From NCBI RefSeq assembly GCF_030814715.1, contig NZ_JAUSVO010000002.1, positions 806,001 to 870,000 on the forward strand: DNA of 64,000 nt. The letters run 5' to 3'. The notes beneath the pieces were generated by a model. That model was not told where the DNA came from, ran no database searches, and worked only from the letters and a program-made list of their open reading frames with translations. Numbering within the stretch: position 1 is the first letter of the stretch; every line of letters begins with the position of its first letter. Positions 16,104 through 27,145 of the stretch are shown one piece after another. The stretch is from Kaistia dalseonensis. GTDB lineage: Bacteria; Pseudomonadota; Alphaproteobacteria; Rhizobiales; Kaistiaceae. The position numbers and the translations under genes are program-made.

Positions 16104-16415
16104 ATGAGCTTTCGCAGCCGGCCGCTGATGCTGGCGATCCTGATGGTGCTCACGGCCGGGACGGCTTCGGCGCAAAACCTTTTCACCGGCAGTGGCGGCG
16201 CGCCGCTCGGGCTCACCCCTGTGACCCCGCCGCGCGTCACACCCCCGCCCAACGCCGGCACGTCGCCCTATACCGGCAATCAGTGCAAGCTGATCGCCGG
16301 CACATGCCCGACTGGCCGGCTCGTTCGCTCCGGCACGCTTTGCTTCTGCGCAACCAAGGATGGCGGCGCGACGCAGGGTACGTCGCGCAAGCGTCCGCAG
16401 GGCAGCGGCGGCTGA
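16104..16415 (+). CDS. small secreted protein of unknown function
   Basis: 103 residues with a clear Sec signal peptide (RPLMLAILMVLTAGTASAQ, cleavage after SAQ or ASA). The mature part is Pro/Thr/Gly-rich (TPVTPPRVTPPP) followed by four cysteines (NQCKLIAGTC and LCFC) and a basic tail (SRKRPQG). I do not recognise a named family. AAAGGAA lies just before ATG 16104. The four cysteines could form two disulfides in the periplasm. Confidence 0.7.
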   Translation: MSFRSRPLMLAILMVLTAGTASAQNLFTGSGGAPLGLTPVTPPRVTPPPNAGTSPYTGNQCKLIAGTCPTGRLVRSGTLCFCATKDGGATQGTSRKRPQGSGG

Positions 16416-16431
16416 GCCGCGCCGGGGCCGG

Positions 16432-17526
16432 CTAACGGCGCTCGGGATAGAGCGCGAGCAGGCCGTCGCGGCTTGCCTTGGCGACGCCGCGCTCGGTGAC
16501 GAGACCGGTGAGCAACCGCGCCGGCGTCACGTCGAAAGCCGGATTGCCGGCCTTGGTGCCCTTCGGCGCGAGGCGGACCTTCACGATCGTGCCGTCGCCG
16601 GCAATGCCCGAAATATGCGTGACCTCGTCGCCGGCACGTTCCTCGATCTCGATTTCCTTGACGCCGTCGCCGATGCGCCAGTCGATCGTGGAACTCGGCA
16701 TCACGACATAGAAGGGCACGTGATTGTCGTGCGCGGCGAGCGCCTTCAGATAGGTGCCGATCTTGTTGCAGGCATCGCCCTCGGCGGTGACGCGATCGGC
16801 GCCGACGAGGCAGATATCGACCTTGCCGTGCTGCATCAGATGGCCGCCGGCATTGTCGGCGATCAGCGTGTGCGGCACGCCGTGCGAGCCCAGTTCCCAC
16901 GTCGTCAGGCTGGCGCCCTGGTTGCGCGGGCGGGTCTCGTCGACCCAGACATGGACCGGAATGCCGTCATCATGGGCGCTGTAGACGACGCCGAGCGCCG
17001 TGCCCCAGTCAACGCAGGCGATCCAGCCCGTATTGCAGTGCGTCAGGATATTGACCGGGCCGGAGCGGCCCTTCGCTTCCCAGATCTCGCGGATCAGTCG
17101 GGCGCCATGCGCCGCCATCGTGCCGTTGGTCTCGATATCCTCGGCATGGAGACGATCGGCCGTCGCATAGGCCGCAATGGCGCGCTCGGCCGGGGGGAGC
17201 GGTGCCACGGCGTCGCGCACGATCTCCAGCGCCCAGCGCAGGTTGACGGCGGTCGGCCGGGCGGCGTTCAGCGCATCGAAGGCGTTGGCGAGGTTGGCGT
17301 CGGACGGGTCGTCGTGCAGGGCCATGGCGAGGCCATAGGCGCCGGTGACGCCGATCAGCGGCGCGCCGCGCACCACCATCCGCTTGATGGCGTCGATCGC
17401 GTCGGCGACATCGTGCAGCGTCAGCGTATCGAAGCGATGCGGCAGCAGGGTCTGATCGACGACGACCACGGAGGCCGCGCCGTCTTCGCGCCAGATCGAA
17501 CGATAGGCGACGCCGTTGACTTTCAT
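16432..17526 (-). CDS. mtnA: S-methyl-5-thioribose-1-phosphate isomerase
   Basis: 364 residues of the eIF2B-like MtnA family: MVVRGAPLIGVTGAYG near residue 60, NILTHCNTGW (catalytic Cys), and GADRVTAEGDACNKIGTY (catalytic Asp). It isomerises methylthioribose 1-phosphate to methylthioribulose 1-phosphate in methionine salvage. It is divergent from mtnC, with a 116-bp gap holding both promoters. MtnB, MtnD and MtnK are not in the window. Confidence 0.95.
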   Translation of the reverse strand: MKVNGVAYRSIWREDGAASVVVVDQTLLPHRFDTLTLHDVADAIDAIKRMVVRGAPLIGVTGAYGLAMALHDDPSDANLANAFDALNAARPTAVNLRWALEIVRDAVAPLPPAERAIAAYATADRLHAEDIETNGTMAAHGARLIREIWEAKGRSGPVNILTHCNTGWIACVDWGTALGVVYSAHDDGIPVHVWVDETRPRNQGASLTTWELGSHGVPHTLIADNAGGHLMQHGKVDICLVGADRVTAEGDACNKIGTYLKALAAHDNHVPFYVVMPSSTIDWRIGDGVKEIEIEERAGDEVTHISGIAGDGTIVKVRLAPKGTKAGNPAFDVTPARLLTGLVTERGVAKASRDGLLALYPERR

Positions 17527-17642
17527 CGAATGCTCCCGCGGACAGACGAAAAGGGATGACCGCCCTCACCTAATGGAGTAGAGGCGGAACCGCCAGCCCG
17601 GCCTCTTGCGCAATGAAGGCGGGCCGCGAAAAATCGAGAGCC

Positions 17643-18374
17643 ATGGGAACGACGATGTCGAGCCAGACCATCCGCGCCATCCTGACCGATATCGAAGGCA
17701 CCACCTCCTCCATCTCCTTCGTCAAGGATGTGCTCTTTCCCTTTGCCCGCGCCCGTCTCGGCGATTTCGTCGCAGCACATGGTGATGAACCGGAGGTGCA
17801 ATCGGCCCTCACCGAGGCCCGTGCGCTCGCCAGCGAGCCGGATCTCGACCAGCCCGCGACAATCGCGCTGCTCACGCGCTGGATCGAAGAGGACAAGAAG
17901 GCGGGACCGCTCAAGGCTCTCCAGGGCATGATCTGGGAGGATGGCTATCGCTCCGGCGCCTTGAAGGGCGATATCTATCCCGATGCGGCGGAAAATCTCG
18001 CCGCATGGAAGGCGGCGGGCCTGCCGCTCTATGTCTACTCGTCGGGCTCGGTACTGGCCCAGAAGCTGATCTTCGGCCATACGACGCGCGGCGACATGAC
18101 CGGGCTCTTCTCCGGCTTCTTCGATACGGCGGTCGGCTCCAAGCTCGATCACGCATCCTATGCGGCGATCGCGGCCGTGATCGGCATCAGCCCGCTCGAG
18201 ATCCTGTTTCTCTCCGATAATACGCGCGAGCTCGACGCCGCCGCCGAGATCGGCATGAAGACGATCGCTCTCGATCGTGGCGAGGTGGTGATTCCCGTGG
18301 GGCAGCCCCACCCGGTCGCGAAGAGCTTCGACGACATCGATGCCCTGCATGGCCTGCTGAAGAGCGCCGTCTGA
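17643..18374 (+). CDS. mtnC: enolase-phosphatase E1
   Basis: About 243 residues of the HAD superfamily. ILTDIEGTTSSISFVKD contains the nucleophile Asp and the MtnC-specific extension; YSSGSVLAQKL gives motif II and FLSDNTRELDAA motif IV. It converts 2,3-diketo-5-methylthiopentyl-1-phosphate to the acireductone in methionine salvage, without needing MtnW/MtnX. ATG 17643 and ATG 17655 (MSSQTIRA) are both possible starts; the latter fits family length slightly better. Its stop overlaps the start of the exporter gene by one base. Confidence 0.93.
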   Translation: MGTTMSSQTIRAILTDIEGTTSSISFVKDVLFPFARARLGDFVAAHGDEPEVQSALTEARALASEPDLDQPATIALLTRWIEEDKKAGPLKALQGMIWEDGYRSGALKGDIYPDAAENLAAWKAAGLPLYVYSSGSVLAQKLIFGHTTRGDMTGLFSGFFDTAVGSKLDHASYAAIAAVIGISPLEILFLSDNTRELDAAAEIGMKTIALDRGEVVIPVGQPHPVAKSFDDIDALHGLLKSAV

Positions 18375-19288
18375 TGGCCAGCGCGACCCGTACCGCCACG
18401 GCGATCGGCGCTCTCGCGATCCTGCTCTGGTCGACGCTGGCGTTGGTCACGACGCTGAGCCGCGCGATCCCGACCTTCGAGGCGCTGGCGATCACCTTCG
18501 GCATCGGTGCGGTGACGGTCGGAATCGGCTTCCTGCTGACCAGAGGCCCGGCCGGCATCGTTTCGGGCCTCAAGGCCTGGCCGGCCAAGGCATGGCTGCT
18601 CTCGGTCGGCGGCATCTTCGTCTATCACGCGCTCTATTTCGTCTCGTTCCGTCTCGCGCCGGCCGGACCGGTGACGATCATCAACTATCTCTGGCCGCTG
18701 CTGATCGTCATCTTCGCCGGCCTGATCCCGGGCGGTACGTCGCGGCTCGGCTGGCCGCAGATCGTCGGCGGGCTGATCGGCTTCGGCGCCACCGCCATGC
18801 TGATCGGCGGCGGCGATGCGCTCGCATGGGGCGGTACGGCGGTGCTCGGCTATGGCGCCGCCTTTGCCTGCGCCTTCGTCTGGAGCCTCTATTCCGTCCT
18901 GAACAATCGCCTCGGCGCGCCGGGCAGCGAGCCGATGATCGGTGTCTGCGCGATCGTGGCGGTGCTCGGCGCGATCGGCCATGTCGTCGTCGGCGAAACC
19001 TTCGTCATGCCGGACCTGTCGACCGCGATCGCGCTGCTCGTGCTCGGCGTCGGCCCGGTCGGCGCGGCCTTCGTCGCCTGGGATCACGCGACGAAGAAGG
19101 GCGATGTCGCGATCCTCGGCGCCATGTCCTATGCGACGCCGCCGCTCTCGATGATCCTGCTGGTCCTCGCCGGCCAGGCGCCGCTGAGCTGGCGCCTCGC
19201 GCTCGCGACGGCGTTGGTGGTTGTCGGCGCCATCATGGCCGCAATGCCCGGTCGGGCAGCCCGGCGGCATGGTCGCATGGCGGCCTGA
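18374..19288 (+). CDS. EamA-family transporter (YddG-like aromatic amino acid exporter)
   Basis: 304 residues with about ten hydrophobic helices in two EamA repeats. Segments such as ILLWSTLALVTTLSR, INYLWPLLIVIFAGL and FVWSLYSVLNNR resemble the YddG branch of drug/metabolite exporters, which move aromatic amino acids across the inner membrane. It begins one base inside the mtnC stop (TGATG), so it is co-translated. A link with methionine salvage is only suggested by position. Confidence 0.85.
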   Translation: MASATRTATAIGALAILLWSTLALVTTLSRAIPTFEALAITFGIGAVTVGIGFLLTRGPAGIVSGLKAWPAKAWLLSVGGIFVYHALYFVSFRLAPAGPVTIINYLWPLLIVIFAGLIPGGTSRLGWPQIVGGLIGFGATAMLIGGGDALAWGGTAVLGYGAAFACAFVWSLYSVLNNRLGAPGSEPMIGVCAIVAVLGAIGHVVVGETFVMPDLSTAIALLVLGVGPVGAAFVAWDHATKKGDVAILGAMSYATPPLSMILLVLAGQAPLSWRLALATALVVVGAIMAAMPGRAARRHGRMAA

Positions 19289-19305
19289 AGACCGGCGACA
19301 GCGCC

Positions 19306-20037
19306 TCAGCCCAACGTCTCCTCGAAGAACTCCAGCAGCCGCTTCCAATGCCGTGCGGCGCCGGTGGCGTCATAGACGCCGTGGTCTGGAATGGTCCAGC
19401 CATGGGCCATGCCGATATAGTTCTCGATGATATGGTCGATTTCGGCTGTGCGCAGCGCTTCGGCCAGCCTGGCCGATTGGGCGGGCGGGAAGCTGCCATC
19501 GACGCCGGCGACGCCGACATAGACCCGGCCGTTGATCGATCCCGCCTTGTGGTGCGGGCTGTCGGGTGCGTCGCTTGCGAGATTGCCGCCATGGAAGCTC
19601 GCGGCGGCGGCAATCCGGTCCGGATAGGTGGCTGCGGCTGTGAGCGCTCGCCCGCCGCCGAGGCAGTAGCCGACCGTGCCGATCCTGCCGGTGGCGCCGG
19701 CCCTGGTCAGCACCTCGATGAAGGCGCCGGTATCGCTCGCCGTCATCGCCTGCGAGGTGCCGTGGATCAGCGCCATGATCTGGGCGCGGGTGGTCTCATT
19801 GCCGAAGGCGGATGTGTCGAAGGGGCCATAGTCGCCTGCGCGGTAGAAGAGATCCGGCACCAGCACGTGATAGCCGGCGTCGGCAAGGCGCTCCGCCATG
19901 CCGTAGAGCGCCGGGCGCGGTCCGAAGGCGTCCATATAGAGAATGACGCCGGAGGATGTGGCGCGACCGGATGCGGGTGCGAAAAGGCCGGCCTTCGCGC
20001 TGCCATCGGCGGTCGCGATCTCGATGTCCTGTTTCAT
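19306..20037 (-). CDS. dienelactone hydrolase family protein
   Basis: 243 residues with the alpha/beta hydrolase fold. The nucleophile is Cys in GTVGYCLGGG; Asp (GVAGVDGSFP) and His (GMAHGWT) complete the triad typical of carboxymethylenebutenolidase. Real dienelactone hydrolases open a lactone in chlorocatechol breakdown, but many homologues in this family act on other esters. ATG 20037 (MKQDIEI) is chosen by family start; a longer frame to 20088 is less likely. It lies next to the sugar ABC genes but 81 bp away. Confidence 0.85.
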   Translation of the reverse strand: MKQDIEIATADGSAKAGLFAPASGRATSSGVILYMDAFGPRPALYGMAERLADAGYHVLVPDLFYRAGDYGPFDTSAFGNETTRAQIMALIHGTSQAMTASDTGAFIEVLTRAGATGRIGTVGYCLGGGRALTAAATYPDRIAAAASFHGGNLASDAPDSPHHKAGSINGRVYVGVAGVDGSFPPAQSARLAEALRTAEIDHIIENYIGMAHGWTIPDHGVYDATGAARHWKRLLEFFEETLG

Positions 20038-20118
20038 GGCGAGGGCTTTCGGGAATGAGCGTGGGGAGGTGAGAGCCGGACGGCCCACGCAGGAGAGATA
20101 TGAACGCCGACGCGTTCC

Positions 20119-21044
20119 TCAATCCCCGTCGCGGCCGAAATGACGGATCAGGACGGCGGCTAGGATGATCGCGCCGGTCATGACATCCTGCAGGAAGCTC
20201 GGTACGCCGAGAATGGTGAGGCCATTGGAAATGACGGCGATGATCGCGGCGCCCACCAGCGTGCCGGGGATGCTCGGTTCGCCCTCGCGAAAGGCCGTCA
20301 TGCCGAGGAAGACGGCCGCATAGGCCTGCAGCAGGTAGCCGCCGCCGCCGGTCGGGTGAGCGCTGCCGAGTCGTGCGGTGAGCAGCAGGCCGGCAAGGCC
20401 CGAGAGCCCGGCGCAGAGCGCGAAGGCGACAACCATGTCGCGGCGAACAGGGAGGCCGACGAGCCGCGCCGCCTCGCGGTTTCCCCCGATGGCATAGAGC
20501 CTCCGCCCGAATTCGGTCTGGTCGAGCAGCAGCCAGAAGATCACCGCCACGCCCGCGAGCCAGAGCGTCGGCACTGGGATGCCCAGGATCATGCCGCGAC
20601 CGAGATCGCGAAAGGCGGGCGGAATGCCGGAAAAGAGCGTGGCGCCGTTCGAGACCCAGAAGGTGAAGCCGCCAATAACCGTGCCGAAGGCGAGCGTCGC
20701 GATGAAGCTCGGCACCGAAAAGCGGGCGACGAGGAAGCCGGAAATCGATCCCATCAGAAGCGATGAAACCAGCACCAGCGCGATGACGGCGGGAAGGCCG
20801 AGGCCAGTGCCGAACAAGGCCACGGAGGCGATGCCGGCCCAGGAGACGACGCTGGAAACGGACAAGTCGAACTCGCCGAGCACCATGACCAGCGTGGCGC
20901 CGATCGCGACGATGGCGAGCAGGGCCATCTGCTGCGTGATGTTGACGAGGTTCGCCACCGTGCCGAAGGCGTGCGGCGAGGCGATCGCGAAGATGACGAT
21001 GATGAGTGCGAGCGCGAGGAGCGTGCCGTAGCGGCGAAGCAGGA

Positions 21045-21048
<4 letters not shown>
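20119..21048 (-). CDS. ribose-type ABC transporter permease
   Basis: 309 residues, nearly all hydrophobic helices, of the RbsC/XylH family. The family's substrate-gate and coupling region is seen in YAIGGNREAARLVGLPVRRD, and GEFDLSVSSVV near residue 60 is also typical. It forms the channel for a pentose/hexose or related polar substrate. It overlaps the upstream ATPase gene by four bases. One permease gene serves presumably as a homodimer. Confidence 0.93.
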
Positions 21049-22627
<1,579 letters not shown>

Positions 22628-22631
<4 letters not shown>

Positions 22632-23542
22632 GGGCAGGTGACGCCGAGGCTTTCCGGCGTGATCAGCTTGGCCGGGGCGTAGAGTTCCGGCTTCTCCGGC
22701 TTGGTGCCGGCGAGGATCTTGGTGAGGCCGTCGGCCGCGAGGCCCGCCATGGCGTCGAAATCCTGGCTGACCGTGCCCTTGATGTGGCTGCAGGCCTTGA
22801 TCAGCTCGATCGCCTGCGGATTGCCGTCGATGCCGGCGATGATGATCTTCGAATCGGGCTTGTCGGCTTCGATCGCGAGCTGAGCGCCGATGGCCGGCTC
22901 GTCCCAGGCGGCCCAGATCGCATCGATCTCGTCGCCCTTGCTCTTGAGCAGGTCTTCCGTGGTCTTGCGCGCATCGTCGATCGGGCCGGGCACGACCATA
23001 TAGTGGTCGGCGATGACCTTGATGTCGGGGTTCTTCTTCAGGGCCTCGTCGAGCGCCAGCTCGCGCTGATGCACGCCGGGATGGGCCGAGTAGTAATATT
23101 TGACGATGTTGCCCTTGTGGCCGAGCTTCTCGAACAGGAAGTCGGAGAGCTTGGTGCCGAGCTCGAAATTATCCGAGGTGACATTAAGCACCACGCCCGG
23201 CGCCGTCGCGCCATCGATCGCGATGACGGGGATGCCGGCGGCCGCAGCCGCGTTGACCTGATCCTGAATCAGCTTCGGATCGACCGAGACGAGCACGATC
23301 GCGCCCGTCTTGGCGGCGACCACGTCCTCGATGCGGCTCGCGAGCTGGCCCATATCGCCGCGCGTATCGACAACCGTCGTATTCCAGCCGGCTTCCTTGG
23401 CCTTGGCTTCGAACACGTTGATCATCTGGTTGGTCGTCACGGAGCTCTGGAAGGCCGTGAGAACGGCGATGTCGGTGGCGCTCGCCGCCGTCGCCGACGC
23501 GGCCAGTCCGGCCAAGGCCAATGCGAAGATTCCAGCCCGCAT
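22628..23542 (-). CDS. sugar ABC transporter substrate-binding protein (periplasmic)
   Basis: 304 residues, type-1 periplasmic-binding fold of the ribose/inositol group. Signal peptide MRAGIFALALAGLAASATAASA precedes DIAVLTAFQSSVTTNQMINVFEAKAKE-type N-terminal strand; the hinge part is SVDPKLIQDQVNAAAAAGIPV and the ligand loop AIDGNPQAIELIKAC. Start ATG 23542 has GGGGAG nine bases upstream. The ligand is unknown. First gene of a binding protein-ATPase-permease operon; a sugar kinase lies upstream on the same strand. Confidence 0.93.
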
Positions 23543-23629
23543 GCTTTTTACTCCCCGTGAAGATGGTCGTGATTGATATCGCTTGAGCGGGGAGGCATGC
23601 AAGCCGCGAAGCAGCGCGATTCCGGGCCG

Positions 23630-25189
23630 TCAGCCTCGATCCGGCGCGGCCTTGGCCTTGTTGCGGGAGCCTTTCGGGCGGCCGCGCTTCGCCGGCACCT
23701 TGGCGGGCGCCTCGGGCTGGCCGGGCTCCACGAAGGGCTCGCCGGCAAGGTAGGTCGCCAGACTGCGGGCCTGGGCGGTGGAAAGTCGGTAGGCGGCGAA
23801 GCGGCGCGCGGCACGCTCGGCGCGCTCCGGGCGCGGCGCGACCAATGTCTCCGCCTCGCCATCATTGGTGGTCAATCCCAGCACCGGCGCCACCAGGCGG
23901 AAGGCGCCATAGGCCGTCACGATCCGGCTGGCGGATGGAACGGTCACGGTCGCCCCGGTCACATCGGCGATCAGCCGCGCCACGGTCAAGCTGCCTGCGA
24001 CGCCGCCTGCAAGTGCAATCGTGCTCGGACGGATCGGCAAGGCGTCGAGATTGTCGCGGATCGCATGGGCGAGACCTTCGAGCACGGCATAGGCGAGCGC
24101 TTCGGCACCATGTTGCCGGTCGAGGCCGAGAAACGAGCCGCGTACGGCGCGGTCGAAGAAGGGGGCCCGCTCGCCGATGAGGTATGGCAGGAACAGGACT
24201 TCCGGCGGCTCGGCGTCGATCGTCTCCGCCGCCGCATAGAGCTCGGCGACCGGTCGTCCGGCGATGCCGGCAAACCAGTCGATCGCGAGTCCCGCCGCGA
24301 GGAAGGGCGAGATGACGATGACATCCGTCTTGACCGGCGCTGCCAAAGTGTAGGCGTCGCGCGGCGGCCGGGCGACGTTGAGCGGCATGGTCGCAGCGAT
24401 CCAGCCCGTCGTGCCGAGATAGGCATGGGGCCGGTCATGCGCCTCGCTGGCCGTGCCCCAGGCGGTGGCGCCGCCATCACCGGCGCCGACATAGACGGGA
24501 ATGCCCTCTTCGAGGCCAAGCGCCGCCGCCGGTCCGGGCAGAAGCGGGCCGACCAGCGCATCGGCATCGAGGATATCGGGCAGAACGGCCGGGGAAAGGC
24601 CGAGCGCGCCCAGGATTTCGGCGTCCCAGCTCCGCGCGGCGAGGTTCATGAGCCCTGTCGTGGTGGCGCAGGTCGGGTCGACCACGGCGCGACCGGTCAT
24701 CCGGTGAATGACCGCATCCTTGGCGCCGAAGAGCAGGCGCTCGACCGAGGCCATCATGCCGGGCTCGTGGCGAAGCAGCCAGTCGAGCGCAAACAGGCAC
24801 AGGGCCGGCTCGCTGCGATTGCCGATCCGCCGCTCGAAATCGACGGGGAGATAGGTCTTGAGCGCCGCAATCTCGTCCGGGCCGACGCGGGCATCGCTAT
24901 AGAGGATTGCGGGCCGCAGGCTCGCGCCCTCGCTGTCGAGCGCGATCACGTTCTGCATCGAGCCGGTCAGCGTGACGGCGAGCGGCATTGCAGTGATTTC
25001 GAGCGCGCGCACGGCCTCGATGGTGGCCTGCCACCATCCACGGGGATCCTGCTCGGCCCAGCCCGGATGCGGCGCAAGCGTCTCGACCGGATGGTCGCTC
25101 GCGCGCAGCAACCGGCCGCCGCCGTCGAACAGCACCGCCTTGACGGACGACGTGCCGACGTCGATGACCAGAACCGATTCCCCTGCCAT
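23630..25189 (-). CDS. FGGY-family carbohydrate kinase with AT-hook-like C-terminal tail
   Basis: 519 residues. The two-domain ASKHA kinase fold is seen in VLVIDVGTSSVKAVLFD (phosphate 1), YVGAGDGGATAWGTA (catalytic Asp and FGGY-type loop) and IALAGGVAGS (adenosine motif). It resembles xylulokinases and phosphorylates a pentose, polyol or similar, probably the substrate of the ABC importer just downstream. Odd point: the last 19 residues (501-519) are basic, KRGRPKGSRNK, matching the AT-hook DNA-binding core GRP flanked by basic residues. This is not normal for a sugar kinase. ATG 25189 (MAGESVLV) fits the family start. Confidence 0.9.
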   Translation of the reverse strand: MAGESVLVIDVGTSSVKAVLFDGGGRLLRASDHPVETLAPHPGWAEQDPRGWWQATIEAVRALEITAMPLAVTLTGSMQNVIALDSEGASLRPAILYSDARVGPDEIAALKTYLPVDFERRIGNRSEPALCLFALDWLLRHEPGMMASVERLLFGAKDAVIHRMTGRAVVDPTCATTTGLMNLAARSWDAEILGALGLSPAVLPDILDADALVGPLLPGPAAALGLEEGIPVYVGAGDGGATAWGTASEAHDRPHAYLGTTGWIAATMPLNVARPPRDAYTLAAPVKTDVIVISPFLAAGLAIDWFAGIAGRPVAELYAAAETIDAEPPEVLFLPYLIGERAPFFDRAVRGSFLGLDRQHGAEALAYAVLEGLAHAIRDNLDALPIRPSTIALAGGVAGSLTVARLIADVTGATVTVPSASRIVTAYGAFRLVAPVLGLTTNDGEAETLVAPRPERAERAARRFAAYRLSTAQARSLATYLAGEPFVEPGQPEAPAKVPAKRGRPKGSRNKAKAAPDRG

Positions 25190-25267
25190 GAACCCTATCC
25201 GTACTGCCGAATCCGAGCGTCGCAATCTAGCGACCCGACCGGTGGATCGCCATGCGCGTTTTCGACG

Positions 25268-26053
25268 TCAGGCCGCGAAAACCGAATGGGGCAGGATGAA
25301 GGGCTGGTCGGCCGGTGCCTGTCCGACGCGGATCGAGACGCCGAATACCGCCTGCAGCATGGCGTCGGTGAGGACGGCGCGCGGCGGTCCTTCGGCGGCA
25401 ATGCGCCCCTTGTCGACGACGATGATGTGGTCGGCATAGAGGGCGGCGAGGTTCATGTCGTGCAGGATCGCCACCACGCCGCCGCCCCGTCGAGCGAAAT
25501 CGCGCGCCGTGTCGAGGGTGAGGAGCTGGTGGCGCAGATCCAGGCTCGCCGTCGGCTCGTCGAGGAAGAGGTAATTGGGCTTGCCGTGCGGGCACGGTTC
25601 CCAGACCTGGCAGAGGACCCGCGCGAGGTGCACGCGTTGCTGCTCGCCGCCGGACAGCTCCTGGAAGAAGCGGCCGCCATAATCCTTCAGGTCGACACGC
25701 GCCAGCGCCGCGGTGACGCGCTCGCGCACAGCTTCCATGCTGCGTGGGCCGCTGACGCCGAGGCGCACGACCTCGTGGACCGTGAAGGGGAAGGCCAGCG
25801 ACGAGGATTGCGGCAGCACCGCGCGGCGCGTCGCGACATGGCGCGCCTTCATGCGGGTCATGTCGGCGCCATCGAGGCGGATGGTGCCGCCCGCAAGCGC
25901 GATCTCGCCGGAGATCGCCTTCAATATCGTCGATTTGCCGGCGCCGTTCGGTCCGATGATACCGGTGACACGGCCGGGCTGGATCGCCAGCGATACGCTC
26001 GAGAGGATCTCGCGCTTGCCGGCGCGAATGGTGATGCGATCGGCTTCGATCAT
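25268..26053 (-). CDS. hmuV: haem ABC transporter ATP-binding protein
   Basis: 261 residues. Walker A GPNGAGKST, Q-loop LPQSS, signature LSGGEQQRVHLARVL and Walker B YLFLDEPTAS are complete. It is the FecE/HmuV type that energises haem import through the inner membrane. It is the last of hemP-hmuT-hmuU-hmuV, 9 bp after hmuU. The stop is 78 bp from the sugar kinase start. Confidence 0.93.
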   Translation of the reverse strand: MIEADRITIRAGKREILSSVSLAIQPGRVTGIIGPNGAGKSTILKAISGEIALAGGTIRLDGADMTRMKARHVATRRAVLPQSSSLAFPFTVHEVVRLGVSGPRSMEAVRERVTAALARVDLKDYGGRFFQELSGGEQQRVHLARVLCQVWEPCPHGKPNYLFLDEPTASLDLRHQLLTLDTARDFARRGGGVVAILHDMNLAALYADHIIVVDKGRIAAEGPPRAVLTDAMLQAVFGVSIRVGQAPADQPFILPHSVFAA

Positions 26054-26062
26054 CCCGGCCCC

Positions 26063-27145
26063 CTAGAGATCGACCACGCCGCGTTTGCGCAGCAGGATGG
26101 AGAGGAAGAAAGGCGCGCCGATCGTGGCGGTGACGATGCCGATCGGCAGTTCGGCCGGGGCGACGATGACACGACAGACCATGTCCGCGGCGATCAGCAG
26201 GGCTGCGCCGAGCAGCGCGCTGGCCGGCAGCAGGGTCCGGTGTTCCGGCCCGATGGCAAGCCGCAGCACATGCGGCACGACGATGCCGACAAAGCCGATC
26301 ACGCCGGCGAAGGCGACCGCCACGCCGACCGCGAGTGCGGTCGCGAATATCACGATGCTTTTCAGGCGCTGGGTGTCGATGCCGAGATGGCGCGCTTCCG
26401 ATTCGCCGAGCACCAGCGCATCCAGCCCGCGCGCGCAGAACGGCATCAGTGCCAGCACCGCGATGATGGGCGGCGTGGCGATCAGGATCTTGGGCCAGGT
26501 TGCGCCGCCAAGGCTGCCCATCGACCAGAAGGTCAGCTCGCGCAGCTGCAGATCGTCCGAGCGGAAGACGAGATAGGAGGTGAGAGCGGCCGCCAGCGCG
26601 CCGAGCGCGATGCCGGCGAGCAGCATGGTGCCCACCGATGTGCGGCCTTCGCGCGTCGCAATGCCATAGAGGGTCAGTGTCGTGGCGAATCCACCGACAA
26701 AGGCCGCGATGGGCAGCGCGCCGATCCGCACGATGCCGGTGATCGGCGCAATCAGGGCCGAGCCGAGGACGATGACGAGCACGGCTCCGAGTGCGGCACC
26801 GGACGAGACGCCAACGAGGCCCGGATCGGCGAGCGGGTTGCGGAAGAGGCCCTGCATCATGGCTCCGGCGACGGCGAGCGATGCGCCGACGAGCGCACCG
26901 AGCAGGGTGCGCGGGATACGGATATCGAACAGGATGACGTGGCTCGTGCTGCCGACCGCGTCGAAGCGACCCGCGAGCGCATCCGCGATCAGCTGGCCGA
27001 CCTCGCCCGTCGAAAGCCCCGACGGGCCGACGCAGAGCGAGCCGATCATCGTCGCGAGGAGAAGCACGCCGAGGACGACGATCGCCAGCTGTGCCCGGCT
27101 CCGGCGATCGCCGGCGACCGGCATCGACAAGGACATCGTCATCAC
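26063..27145 (-). CDS. hmuU: haem ABC transporter permease
   Basis: 360 residues of the FecCD/BtuC permease family with about ten helices. Family blocks are RIPRTLLGALVGASLAVAGAMMQ-like (RIPRTL, GAMMQGLFRNPLADPGLVG), the coupling-region GESEARHLGID and the VPHVLRLAIGPEHR segment. It moves haem from HmuT into the cytoplasm. Its start overlaps hmuT by ATGA. Confidence 0.93.
   Translation of the reverse strand: MMTMSLSMPVAGDRRSRAQLAIVVLGVLLLATMIGSLCVGPSGLSTGEVGQLIADALAGRFDAVGSTSHVILFDIRIPRTLLGALVGASLAVAGAMMQGLFRNPLADPGLVGVSSGAALGAVLVIVLGSALIAPITGIVRIGALPIAAFVGGFATTLTLYGIATREGRTSVGTMLLAGIALGALAAALTSYLVFRSDDLQLRELTFWSMGSLGGATWPKILIATPPIIAVLALMPFCARGLDALVLGESEARHLGIDTQRLKSIVIFATALAVGVAVAFAGVIGFVGIVVPHVLRLAIGPEHRTLLPASALLGAALLIAADMVCRVIVAPAELPIGIVTATIGAPFFLSILLRKRGVVDL

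Noticed and set aside
17527-17642. SAM-type riboswitch for the methionine salvage genes
   Set aside because: The 116-bp divergent gap is too short and shows no conserved multi-helix pattern.
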